Of a stretch of DNA of 64,000 nt, positions 22,092 through 33,790 are shown piece after piece; the stretch's first letter is position 1, and every line of letters starts with the position of its first letter. Origin of the DNA: Phallus indusiatus (lineage: Eukaryota; Basidiomycota; Agaricomycetes; Phallales; Phallaceae); assembly GCA_027605045.1 (NCBI GenBank), contig JAQFWX010000144.1, forward strand, positions 22,432-86,431, written 5' to 3'. The position numbers were made by a program, and so were the translations under genes. The notes beneath the pieces are model-generated. The model did not search any database and was not told the DNA's origin. It saw only the letters and a list, made by a program, of their open reading frames with translations.

Positions 22092-22424
22092 GTGAGTTTA
22101 GGTGAGTACACGCTCCTCCCCCTCTTTTTACCAAAGGTAAGGTAAGGTGAGTGCACGTATTTTCTTTTCTTTTCTTAGATAAGAAAAAGAGGTAAAGTAG
22201 ATCCATTCATTCTCTAGGTGAGCGAGTACCCCACGTACGGACGCGTGTTCTCGAGTGAGTTGAAGGTAAGTAAGGTGAGTAAGGCGAGTGCGTGTGCATG
22301 TGTGCAACACCGCTCTACCGAGTAAGGTGAGTTATTACGGACGGACGCGTCCTCTCCTCTCCGCGAGTTGAAGGTGTATACATTAGAGTAAGTACGCCTC
22401 CTTTTTTTTCGGCTCAAGGTAAGT
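22092..22424 (+). repeat. Cluster of GTRAGT splice-donor words
   Basis: Nine copies of GTGAGT or GTAAGT fall at about 22092, 22102, 22147, 22255, 22266, 22275, 22327, 22388 and 22419, often inside AAGGTGAGTAAGG-like strings. About 0.16 would be expected by chance in 333 bases of unbiased sequence. A TTTTCTTTTCTTTTCTTAG tract at about 22161-22178 resembles a 3' splice site. No exon-like reading frame accompanies them. Confidence 0.7.
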
Positions 22425-22570
22425 AGTAATAATATAAATAAATAATTAGAAAATAAATACTTTGTATATAAAAAATAATAAATAAATAAATAAACAAGCG
22501 AGAAATCGCACGAGAAAATCCCACGGGATACCCGCTTACGCCCCGAACCCCCTCAGCTGGGCGCGAATAA

Positions 22571-22853
22571 CCCCTTAGCTTGTTCTCTTAGGTTTTCCCT
22601 CCTCTAGGTGAGTAGTTAGTTGCTGCCCCGCAATAGATCTTAGATTTTCCCTCCTCTAGGTGTGTGCCCTGAGTCGCCCTAACAGAAGCGTACGGAGAAA
22701 CGGTGAAAGTACAGGAGAATACGGGAGGATAATACGGACTGGTATACCAGGTACCGTACGATGGATATGATAACGCGGAGGTCAGCATATACGTCTATAC
22801 TATACACACAGTATACTAGATTAGTCCTAATAGTCCTAGCACGTACCCTGACA
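22571..22853. mobile_element. Rearranged family A LTR pieces
   Basis: The stretch 22571-22684 is the reverse complement of the LTR family A start (ending CCCTAACA, with two TTTTCCCTCCTCTAGG words), while 22685-22853 resembles a diverged plus-strand LTR 3' part ending CGTACCCTGACA. The two halves face opposite ways, so this is a composite. Just downstream, an ATG at 22978 opens a short frame (MASKNIPESGNEED) which could be the start of an element gene before the next LTR-like unit at 23026. Confidence 0.55.
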
Positions 22854-23025
22854 GGCAACTGGATCTAGAAACAGGTCGCCTCTACGAGACGTGGTATAAA
22901 GACCCCGCCTCTGTACCCTTCTATATAAGGGTCGAACCATCTGGATCACTGAACATCAGTGATGTTGAAGTCGTAGCATGGCTTCGAAAAATATTCCCGA
23001 ATCAGGAAACGAGGAAGACCGTATT

Positions 23026-23870
23026 TGTCATGATCCAATTCATGACATCACTTCCGGTAACGTTACGTAATCCATATCCGATCATTTACCGTCTATCTCC
23101 GTTATCTTATCTCACTTACGTCACTCACGATATGACCTTCGCGTTCAGTCATCTCATCAACCTCGCAACTCGAATAGAGACGTACCCGTCTCTCTTAACT
23201 CCTGGAACACCCGCGGAAAGGCCTTTCTAGAATATTCCACGCACGTTCCGGTTATGAGATCATAGATGACGAACATAGGTCCATTACATGCACAGCTCTC
23301 ATCCCTGCACACCTCATGTTCATCACATGAGACATCATACCCTGCATATATTGATGTAACTTACGAATCTCACGACTTGTTTGTATTTCTCAAGTTCGGA
23401 ATCTATTTCGAACTGAGCTAGAATTATTTATCTGACATGTATATAAACCCTAGCATACACGTAGATAGTTCTTCAGACTTAATATCGAACGTAGTTCGAT
23501 ATCTCTATAACAACTCTCCTTATCTATTCTATTCATCATTGAACGTCGAGATCTTCCCTCGAGACTTGCAGCAACGGAAGCCATCCGTCGTTGCCGAGAG
23601 CTACACCTTGAAGCTTTCTTCATTATCATCGAGCTTGATATCATTCAATACGAGATACAGCTCGCGGCTCTCGAAGCTCGGAACGCACACATCAGAACCG
23701 TCCTTGACAAACTCGACACTCGTGATGAACGTCAGGACAAATCCTGAAGAAGACTGTCGTGGCACAATCTCTTATAGATTGAGGCCAAGTCCTGACTGTC
23801 GTCAACCAACGGTGACAGTTATTGGTGTTCTATTCAGCGACTAAAATACATTACAGTATCTATTACCGTT
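23026..23870 (+). mobile_element. LTR-like unit, family C, copy 1
   Basis: Starts TGTCATGATCCAATTCATGAC and contains a TATATAAACCC promoter-like box at 23440-23446 followed by AATCGAACGTAGTTCGATA-like sequence and CTTATCTATTC. A diverged unit with the same landmarks in the same order begins at 23871. The right boundary is taken as the start of the second copy. No recognisable gag or pol lies between them. Confidence 0.45.
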
Positions 23871-24545
23871 TGTCATGATCCGAAATCATGACTTCGATTC
23901 CGATACGTTTTCCGACGAACTACTTACGACCGAACCTCTTCGACGAACCGAACTCGAACTACACTCGAACTGATCAAGTCTAGACTAGCGTCTAGACTAA
24001 CGATCTATTCTAGAACGACTTATATAAGAGGTTCTCATGACGTCATATTATTTCCCTTTGTTTAATCTCTTAGTTAGCGAAAACTCATGTTTTCCATGAG
24101 TTCGATTATGTAAGCAAGAAATACTTTCCTAACTTGTATTTCTTTGTCTTCGACCCTGACTCTAGAATATGTATATAAACCCATGTAAAATACATAGTTA
24201 GAGTCGTCTTGAAATCGAACTTTGGTTCGATTCAATATATTCTCTTTATCTGATTCTTGCTCGACGACTTCTTCGAAGTCGTCTCGAACTTCTTCTTCGA
24301 TCTCGAACTTCTTCTTCGATCTCGAACTTCTTCTTCGATCTCGAACTTCGTCGTCTGCGCCGACGAAGTTATTGTCATCGTGGTCGGACATCATTGTCGT
24401 GAGTACTTGTCGTTACCGAATCAAATCGAGGAACAACTCAGACCTTCCGAAGCGGGCGCAACACATACGTTGAAGCCAAGTTCCTCATCGATCTTGAACT
24501 CGTTCTCGAACCCCTCGAACTCATCCAAAGACTCGGACCTTGACA
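23871..24545 (+). mobile_element. LTR-like unit, family C, copy 2
   Basis: Starts TGTCATGATCCGAAATCATGAC and carries TATATAAACCC at 24172-24178, then AATCGAACTTTGGTTCGATT, paralleling copy 1. It also holds a 19-bp tandem repeat, TCTCGAACTTCTTCTTCGA, at 24282-24338 (three copies plus a partial one). The right limit is uncertain; a family B LTR tail follows at once. Confidence 0.45.
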
Positions 24546-24550
24546 AAATA

Positions 24551-24624
24551 AAAGAATATAAGCGAGGTACGGAAAAGGAATGAGCGGAGCTCCGCTTAAG
24601 CGAGGTGTTACGGCGGGCATGACA
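24551..24624 (+). mobile_element. 3'-end fragment of LTR family B
   Basis: From AAGAATATAAGCGAGGTACGG to GGCGGGCATGACA this is almost identical to the last 75 bases of the LTR at 6612-7237, with one inserted G and one changed base. The remainder of the LTR is absent. Confidence 0.85.
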
Positions 24625-24643
24625 GTGTTTGTTAAGTTAATTG

Positions 24644-24675
24644 AAAAAAAAAAAAAAAAAATTTTTTTTTTTTTT
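24644..24675. repeat. A18-T14 homopolymer junction
   Basis: Eighteen A followed directly by fourteen T. It could be a fold-back of two poly(A) ends or an assembly artefact. Confidence 0.8.
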
Positions 24676-27132
24676 CTCGCGATCGTGGGAAAAAGAGCAA
24701 GTGGGGACCCTTGTTTTAGGGATGATTTTCGATAGGGGGTGTCCCTTGGGCTGGAGTTTCGAGTGTCCACTGATGCCACGACCCATCCCAATTGTGTACT
24801 GTGCGATGAGCATGTCACTCTACAAATTGGGTCCGAGTCTGGAAATGAAGTGGTATACTATGCATCCAAACATTTGACAATTTAATATAGGCTTCTCTTT
24901 ATTATTCAACAACCTGAGAAACAAACTTAGTAGTATGAATTAAAATAAAATATGTGATTTATCAAGGTCATGAAAATAGGTTCAGACTCATTGCCATTAA
25001 TCCAGCTAAGAACACAACCCTTCATGATCTCAGAGTTCATGACAAATGGGTCATTATGTTTTCCTATGTTGGGAGTTAACAAGAACAAGTTGTCAATGGG
25101 AGAAGAAGAGATTTTAGATAGAGAATTCAATGATAGTATGATAGCTATTGATGTAGGTTGTACTGGCTAATAAAGGTGTAAATTCAGTTTTTTCATCAAA
25201 TAATTAAACAGGTTGCATTCTGAATATGTTTTGTATAACCAATGACATTCATGATAAGAAACCATGGAAGATAAGAAAATAATCATACAGGGAACTTCTT
25301 ACCTCCATATGCCATGGGTCAAGCTTTTGAGCTTATAATAAATCAGATTATGCTTCAAATACCTCACCTCATAGAAGGTGTGTCAGATGAACTGAAACAG
25401 GAAGGTTGTGTTATCATTTAATATAAAAAGGATGAGGGTTTGTGACATGTGTCTGAGTCTCTGCCCATTAACAGGCCAATTGACACTTTGTCTGTGTTGA
25501 AGTAGTTTAGTCATTAGCATCCCAACATTATATAATTCTGTAGTTATAAGCTTCAGTTATAGAGACAAGTTTATAGTTTACTTCCTATCAAGGGTAAACT
25601 ACCAGTGATGAGACTATTTGTTTGTGCCTCTAACTCAATTAATACTCCTACAAACACAAGCAACTGCTTAATCCCAATCACAACACAAATTATAAAAAAT
25701 CCAATAACACTTTTAATCATGTACCTCAAGCCTGTCATCACAATTTATACCAAACTCCACCACGATTGGCCTAAAGTTTACTTGAGAGCAGAAGTTGAGA
25801 AGGACTGCGTAGTGCACTTCCCTGAAGACCCATGGATTGTCAATTTGATAACCAGAAGGCTAGTAATAAGTGTTCTGCCCCATGTTAGGTTGGTGTGAAA
25901 TGAGTGCCGTCGCTGAATAGCAGTTTATCTCAGACATCTTCATCTTGTATTTTTTTTTGACTGCCAAGTCGCACATGGTGCAAATATGAGCATTACATGC
26001 TGTTGATTGTGCTGAGAGAGCTTGTGGCTATCTGAATGACATAGTGGTAGGCGGAAAACAAGCTATCCCGTGATTGTACACGCTTAATTGACATGCTATA
26101 ATTCACTAACTTGGTGTTAGAAGATGTGTTTCGGCTGTGGAGAATAAACGTACCACGAAAGTCATCTAACTGTATACACAAAAAAATGTTCCGCTATCTG
26201 CGTCTTTTTAACACAAGCAGTTCCATGGTTACGCAAGCTTGATGCTGAGCACTTTGAATCCAGCGTGCGTCTGGAAACTAGATAACGAGAACATGAGGAC
26301 TGGTACACCATCTGAATCACTGGCATACTTGCTTGATGTCGGTGTCAGAAATGGCAATGCATTGCGACGAGACCATCAACGATCCAGAAATGATCCTTGC
26401 ATAGGCGTGAAGGTGTCCCTGTTTGAAAGTCGCAACATTGAATTCGGGGAAAGTTTGTAATCTTGATACATAGGTTGGACATCGTTACGAAAGGGTTTTC
26501 GCTTCCAAATCCAACAAACCAACGTTACCTTTACTGCTGTTCAGCACTGAGCGCTCAGTGCTCAGGCCTATTCGGGATTCGATTCTCGAGTCGAGGCAAC
26601 TTCAATTGGGATGGGAGAAAATTGACGATGATAATGCACCGGACGCAAACAAGGACCAGTTGGTCAATGATAGTCTTAGCGCCAATATTCATGTCAAGCG
26701 CGCTGCGCCAGCTCATTCTTTTACAGTGCGCGCGTGCGTACGCAGCCATTAATCAGTGGTTCCATACTCTACGATACAGCTTGATAAGACCAAAAAATGA
26801 TAATTTAACTAGTTCTTTTAAAAATATAAACATCTGCGATACCTAACGGGTCTGATTAGGGGTAGGGCAGTCATGAACACGCGGTAGCCGAACGATAATC
26901 CAGGATTTTTGCGCCGGTCCGCGTAAGGGTTTACGCGTGTACTTTCGATGATGAGCAGATGAGAAATGTCATATAGTCGTGAGATGAGAAAAACAATACG
27001 ACAGCTCGTAGTAGCGAATCAAAAAAAAAGTATAATAAACACGAGTTTGGTTGTGGATGATCAATGACTGATAACTCGAATAGACGGCCGATTTGAGGTC
27101 TCCGTACTGTTGCTATTGCTGTCATCGATTCA
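24676..27132. other. Degenerate repeat-like DNA without confident gene
   Basis: No gene recognised. Between about 25285 and 25900 the plus strand gives protein-like pieces (LLPPYAMGQAFELIINQIML; later MYLKPVITIYTKLHHDWPKV in a 97-codon frame at 25605-25898) separated by stops, suggesting an old, decayed coding element of unknown family. A perfect 20-base palindrome, AGCACTGAGCGCTCAGTGCT, lies at 26543-26562. Confidence 0.4.
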
Positions 27133-29161
27133 TCATCGCTGCTGCTTATCCTCCACAAATCGGAACCAGCCGTTTCCTCCAGGTGCATCCTTCGCAGTGG
27201 AAGTGTTCCACCAATCGCCAACAAAGCTGTAGCCGCAATATAAAAATCCATGGAATACCCACACGCCTAAATCGTGCATGTCGGCACTTGCCTAAACAAT
27301 GAAATTAGTAACATGTAAGATGCGTGAAGAGATAGCTTTGAAAAAATCTACAGGTTTTCGGATAAGTGCGACTTTTCCATCGGAGTTCCTAATTCGTCCA
27401 TGAATTCGGAAATCAACAAAACTGTTATCGTCGTGAGCCGCGATTGTCTAATAAACAATGGTCATTATATGTTACGACAGCCTGTGAAATCATTTACTTC
27501 TCCACAAAAAATGGTATCAATTACGGCTGTTGGTTCACGTTAGATTCAATGGGGCATCCGGAAGCGAGACTAACATACAACGAGCACCGAGATCAGATGA
27601 CCTAGGTTCGTAAAGGAAGTCCTCCCAGTAATAGGATCCGAGACGCTCAGCGAATCCTACAATGCACAACAGAGCACGTTTTATTAAAAGGTTAAGTTCG
27701 AAGAGGTGAAACGGCTGACAACTCTTTCCAAAAACTGCACCCCTTCATTGAACCAAGCTCTCGTAATATCTTCTTCATCTTCTCCAGTCTCTACAAATTG
27801 AACTAAGGCATTCAAGGGTGAAGGAACATACGCGCGGATCCGAAACCTCATCGGTTTATAAATGGTTATCTCAGAAGATGGGACCTATAAGTAAAATGAA
27901 AAGGGTAGTCTGATCTGTAAAAGTTGAAGGCAAAAGCAAAGTCACAAACGTACAAACCATCCCCCCGACCATACAGTCTCAAAACTTGCATGACTATTAT
28001 CTGGATTAGACAGCGCGTTGAACGAAAGATTCGTTATGATTGAACGTGATAACCGCCAATCTAGCTCAGAGGAATCTCCATGAAATCTAGTGAGCCGAGA
28101 GAAATCTATGTCAATGTCACTGCTCGTAAGTGAAACACGCGACGATGTTTCCGAAAGGGAATTTAATTGCCTAAAGTGTTGAATGATAAAAATGAAATGA
28201 GAGTTGGAAAAGGGAAGGAGATTGAAATATTAGTCGAATGAACTGATTTGGGATTTTGAAAGGGTCTTACCGATGTTTAATTATGTCATACCGTTGGACA
28301 ATGCACAGCCTTGTGTATGCCAAACTCGAAAGGACTAGGGAACCCGAGAGGTCGAAATATGTGAACTCTACACTAGATCTATGTCTATGTGCCTGGCACG
28401 AGGAATAGGGAAGCTGACCCGGTGTATAAAGGAAGAGCGGCTCGTTCCTTACGTGTGATTGGACAGCAAAAGGTTCTAATATGTCCAAAACGATGTTGGT
28501 AGTCTCGAGTGACTCGCATATCTCTTCGTAAGTTCAAGTTCAGAAATTCAGCGACAAACATGGCAAACAAGATTTAGACAGCACCTTCTTGGTTGATCCA
28601 CATAACTATCGTGACCAGCGATCTAATTATCCTTTCTGTTTCTTGTCTCCGAACTGCGGAGTGAGAAGGCGGAGAAGACGAAGAAAGCAATGCAATACAC
28701 AAATCTGCCACACCCAAGTTCCCGAACAGCCGTCGAAGCTGGAGGATATTTTTGCCATCACTTTCCGTTAACATGAACAATAACAGAATAAGATCCGAAA
28801 TCATAGCTTCTGGCGAAGGAAGCCCGCTATCATTCGGTTTGCATAGAAAAGCTTTGAGTCTTTTCAACATAACAAGTCGGCGCTGCAGCTCGTAGGCTAG
28901 CACGGTAGACCGAATCGCGGCTGTACCCAAGCGTCGTCGTATAGGCTCCACGTCAAAAAAAAGGCGAAATATTTTCCCATAAATGTACGGATTTGTCGAA
29001 AGGGATAAACGGGCATGGGTATCTCGGCAAAGAATTAGCAGTGAAGATAAGGTCCGAAGACGGGATGCGCATGTCGAGGTTGGAGAAGATTGATATACGG
29101 ACTGCAACGCGATTCTGCTCAGCACGTCGGGCGGCATTGACAGAAGCGACGTTTGAGTCAT
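27133..29161 (-). CDS. Agaricomycete F-box-like family protein, multi-exon
   Basis: The first exon runs from an ATG at 29161 (MTQTSLLSMPPDVLSRIALQ, a short F-box-like helix) through a helical region to about 28595. A middle part on the minus strand contains SSDIDIDFSRLTRFHGDSSE and ETVWSGGWF, joined by a GTACGT...TATAG intron to VPSSEITIYKPMRFRIRAYV, then GFAERLGSYYWEDFLYEP. The last exon reads GVWVFHGFLYCGYSFVGDWW and ends at 27133. A closing FHG-(10)-FVGDW block resembles the tail of a large Agaricomycete family with N-terminal F-box-like segments. The exon joins around 28574-28600 and 28260-28500 are uncertain; two short frames there have stops unless spliced. It is presumably an adaptor-type protein of unknown partner. 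Confidence 0.55.
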
Positions 29162-30784
29162 AGTGGAGACAAAGAGAGGCGAGAATGAAGACGAGAAAAA
29201 CAAAAACAAAATAGGATTAAGGTCATGGCAAACGGCGTACCGTGGAGCTTTTTATATACATCTGAAATTAAACAAGCCAGGTCAATCCAACGACACACAT
29301 GCCAGACTAAACATGAGGTGTCTGTCGTCAGACTATGCAACTCCTGGGCCCAAATCATGCTCTCTAAGCTATAATACTAAACGTGATTTTCGGTGTTAAA
29401 AGCTGAATAAGGGCACTAAACGAGCGCTCCGCGCTTTAAAGTCGCAGTTCTTGACTCGAGGTGAATTACGGATATAGGCCTAGCATAAAAAAACGGGCTT
29501 ACCAGTTATGATATAATTGGAGATATGACGTTTGCGAAAATAGTCGCCAGCTTCGTCTGGTCGTTCACGAAACGAAAGGAGCGGTCTTAAAATTTACCCC
29601 AAATTTGCAACAGCTGAAGCATCCATGGGGTCGAATCCCGTAAATATCCTAAGAGGACACGAAGCGTCATTATATCGTAGCGGATCAAAATGCACAAATC
29701 CGGCTTTTTAAGCGGGAGCTTCGACAGTATTAAGCAAAGAAAGCCGACCGAAGATAATACCTCTGGTTCTAGGGTCAGGCATCGACGCGTGGCGAGGGCT
29801 GATCAAACGTTGATGGTGTGTGCCAGAAAAATAAAGGAGTTCTTTGAATAAGGGGTAGGTAGTAAATCTGTTCCAAAAAGGGAATAATAATAGACGACAA
29901 AAACATAATAACGCTATGTTTCACCGGGGAGAGAGGAGGGGACAGAAAATTTTGTCTCTCAGATATCAGTCAACCCCGAACATGCATTGATATGTATCTC
30001 CTCCTCGTCCATTTGGCTGATACGAGATGAATTAACGACTTCCCATGATTATTTCCCGTTTGAATAAAATAGGGTGTCCGTCGGGAGGTGACATTTCGAA
30101 GTCGGCGGAATTACATGTCCATCTGAAGAAAGCGGTTCGTTCACGCACGAGAGAAGGACAAGAGCAGTCCGTTTTGCCACGAACGAATGGCGTCTCCTGA
30201 GACAAATGATCGTCAGTCACATAAATTGTAAAATCGCCTACGCTTCCAACATCTCATTACCGATGAATGTAAGAAAAATGCACGAGACTTAACTTCAAGC
30301 AGTTTCCCAACACGTATAAGATTGAAATTCTTCATAAGTTAGTCGTTATTAGGCTTCGAATCGTAGTACACGATAGTGATCACATGGCGAACTATAACGG
30401 AGAACTGGAGCCTTAGAAAACTCTCTTCTCGCTGTAATGTGTCTTCTCAATGACAGCAGGAAAGACGGAAGGACACGTTGATTCAAAAAACCAGACGAAA
30501 CCAGACAAGCAGGCAGTGATCGTAATCAAGGGAGAATATTCTCTCGGCAAAAACTTGCGAAATTTCTGTGACCGGCAAGATCCTTCGTGACGCTGTATGA
30601 ACAAGTCAACTAGTCACGTGGGACAGACGCGCATGCTCTCACTGCTCAGAAAGTTTACACCGCTAGTATCTCCGTGAACCTCACTCCCTCTTCAACTTTT
30701 TGGTTTACTTACGACTTATTACGACTGTCACGAAAAACTCTAATACTTCGTTGAACATCAAAATTTCTCTAACTCGGTCTGCAA
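29162..30784. other. Intergenic region without recognisable gene
   Basis: No coding or RNA gene recognised. It should contain the divergent promoters of the F-box-like gene (-) and the small gene at 30785 (+), though only short frames of poor coding character are visible. Confidence 0.4.
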
Positions 30785-31515
30785 ATGCCTGCTCGAGCAC
30801 GTACCAACAAGCCCAACGCAAAGACGACTTTTCTTCCCAAAACTTTTTCTTTCTCCGTGCTTTTCAGAAAACGAACAAAGAATCATCGAAATCAAGCCAT
30901 ACAATCTGATCTCGCTGCTCGTACACTTTATGTTGTAGACGGAGAGGATATTATCATGTGAGTATCTTTTCCACATTGAACTCGTCCCGTACACTCAGGA
31001 CTTACGCTCTTGCAGCACTTCGTAATACTGATTATCCCGTGTTTGTAACTATGATGTCTGACTTCATATACAGCTTAGATAGAAAACCTTTCTGTTGCCA
31101 AGATGAGCTTACCTGCATGCGGCGTTCAGAGTTATGCCGTGTAGCCCGAGAACTCAACCGAAAACTGCCTCAATCGTTGACCATAGGGCCGTTGACATAC
31201 ATGTCCGAAGACGTCATTCGATATAAAATCGAAGAAATGATGGGTTTCAGACAGTAAGCCACATTTTTTTTAAGCATCTTATTTATTTACAAAAGAAAAC
31301 ATAGCTTCCGGCGTCCTCTAAGAAAGGATACTGCCCCAGGACGAAATCAATCTCCTAATTCGGTGGTTGAGTTGGAGTTCCTACTGTCGCGATCGCGAAG
31401 AAGTAGCCGCTCATCAGCATCTTCCTTAAGTTCTAGGAGTTCAAAATCTTCCTCGCCATATGGTTTAGATGTAGTTGAAGAATCTGATGAAGAAAGCGGA
31501 CTGTACTTTTGTTGA
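30785..31515 (+). CDS. Hypothetical protein, 215 residues, three exons
   Basis: Exons 30785-30957, 30999-31253 and 31296-31515 (introns of 41 and 42 bases with GTGAGT...CAG and GTAAGC...AAAAG) add up to 648 bases, an exact 216 codons including TGA. The protein starts MPARARTNKPNAKTTFLPKT and is basic at the N-terminus. A central segment (TYALAALRNTDYPVFVTMM to RYKIEEMMGFRQ) looks folded and has three Cys. The C-terminal 60 residues are Ser/Arg-rich then acidic (SRSRRSSRSSASS ... EESDEESG). I do not recognise the family. The basic Ser/Arg tail would suit a nuclear protein. Confidence 0.55.
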
Positions 31516-33790
31516 AACTTGTAATTATTCGTATGTCGTGTTGAATGATCCATAATTTGTTTTCCCGTCTAATTCTCACTTTAATTTCGTGTAGAAGAAC
31601 AGTTTAAAAGAGTAACCGGGCCTATCGTCCGCTTCTTAATTTACCACCGCTGAATGAATGTTGTACGAAATGCGAGAATTCTGTGATGTGCAGCGGTCGG
31701 TTGGGATGTTGGATGCTTGTCGTGGTATATTTGGTATCTTGTAAATTACTTTCCTTATAATTAAGTACCCTTTTTGATTGCAGTCTCAATGAATTCCTAA
31801 CCGCTACAAGGCTGAGAAAACTACTGGATTCCCTTCCTTTTTTGCACGCAATTTACCACGTATTTCAAAGATATGAAGAAGCCAATTTAAGCGATAATGA
31901 ATTGTCAAGATCGCCCACCACATTTGGTTTCTGAGCTTCCGTTTCACGCTTGGGTTAAATGAGGTGCAACGCGTTGGTAGTCGGGATATTACTGTATGAA
32001 AGGACCCGTAGTCGCACGCTTTCACCCGACGCGGTTCAACATAAGTGAAGATTGAAACTGAGAAACCAGAATGTCTAAGCGTCTTACTTCGGATAATACA
32101 AAGTTGAAAGGCGAATTTGTTTCCATTGCATTTCACCCATTCTTTCGCCTATAGTTGAATGAATCAAGAACTAGATGAGCATACTCGTTCGTTTCAAATG
32201 TCTGCGAAATGTTCATAATTTGACGCCTTGCGCTTCTTTGAGAAGTCCCGATTAAGATAGCATCTTCACGTTTCTTCATTCTCTTTATCGCCCGATCGTT
32301 CTCTCAGCCTTGGTACAGGGTAAATTTTATGCCTACGATGATTTCCCAAAATGATCGTGATATCATCGAGATATTTCATGTGCCGGTATTTAATGCGACC
32401 AGATTTTTAATAGCCTATCTTTCGCTATTACAAGCTAATGACTTCCGGAAAATAATGTTGCCAAAGGTTCGGTACACGTGTTCTGCCTCAAGGCCATTAG
32501 TCTGGGCTCACGTGAATTTGAGCAAACGGAGCCTTCAATGAGAGCTGTTTTCACCCCTATCTGTTCATTCGACTTATACAGTGCGCAATGTGTCCGGAGC
32601 TCCTGTCTTTGCTACGGTACACTCTAATCTCCGGATTCATAAGATATTTATAGAGGTTCTCCTCCTGCCCTATCAAAAGATACCGAAATAAACCTAACGT
32701 AGGTGAATCTTGGATTGGTGATCGAGATTCAACTACATTATGTGGCTGAACTAGATCTAGGTGAAATGTTTGGCAAAAAGAACACGTTTTTTTCTACCGG
32801 ATCTTATCTATCCAAAGAGGTGAATCTTCAATTCAGCTCATCATATACATTTCTCTTGGCAGGGATATGAAGCCGAAAGAATGAAAGAAAGGTTGTAGAT
32901 ATTTTTGCTTAAACTAAAACTCTTTGTGCTTTTTTCGTCTCGGTTCACACTTGGTGACTCATACTCGTTTGACTCAGTCTATGAAAATTCCCAGGGTGAT
33001 AGCACGGATCCTACACCAGTGTCGTTTTCGTTGATTTGACGTTGGAGAACGTATTGCTCCTTAGCGCAATAGTAGCATAAGAACCTTGCAATGCACGCCT
33101 AGAGCTACAGTTTTTGATGGTAATAAATAAGCCACGGAGGACACTGGCTCGGCGCTTTTCGTATATTTCGAAAGCAGGATCGTTTGAGCAAGTAAACAAG
33201 CCAATCGCGGCGTTGGGTCGTCCTGGCTACTTTCGCTGAACAGCCAATTTATCATATCACTAATTAACTCATCTTTCACAAGCATCAGTCAGCACGCAGC
33301 ATGCCCCAAACCATTGTTGGTTTAGTATACGTCGAGCCTGATTCAGAGGTTTTCGGGCCCGATACTTACTAAACGAAGAAGACAGGGTCACAGGATCTTA
33401 CGGTATGACGTCAGCAAAGAGTTCTCCTGAGATTTCCCTCAGGGTCGTCTCATTTATTAGTATTCCCGTAATTCCGCATCTCTAATTACATTGGTGTCGA
33501 GAGCCTTTGTGATAACTAGTTGTGTAACTCGAGCGTCCGAGGCTGTCCCAATCTTCCTTAAGCGTTTCCATCTTGGTACCATCTCACCGCTATTGATTCA
33601 ATCCATTTCGTTGACCGTATCAGCATAGAAAGCCCATTAAATCTCGAACCGCGGTGTTACCAGGCTCACAGAATCACCCTACTTTGCACATTTGTGAGGA
33701 ATAGTCGTTGAGTGTGTTCTTTCTACATTCCGTTGTTTCCGAATTGTCATATTTAGTATGTTTTATCAGGCTGTAATCAGAGATCATTGA
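31516..33790. other. Intergenic region without confident gene
   Basis: No recognised gene. Short frames at 31804-32136 (-), 32329-32541 (+) and 33061-33285 (-) lack family resemblance and consistent splice context. The last (DELISDMINWLFSESSQDDP) has the most protein-like composition and could be an exon or relic. Confidence 0.35.

Noticed and set aside
31804..33285. Short frames at 31804-32136 (-), 32329-32541 (+) and 33061-33285 (-)
   Set aside because: No family resemblance, no consistent splice sites, and lengths expected by chance in 2.3 kb.
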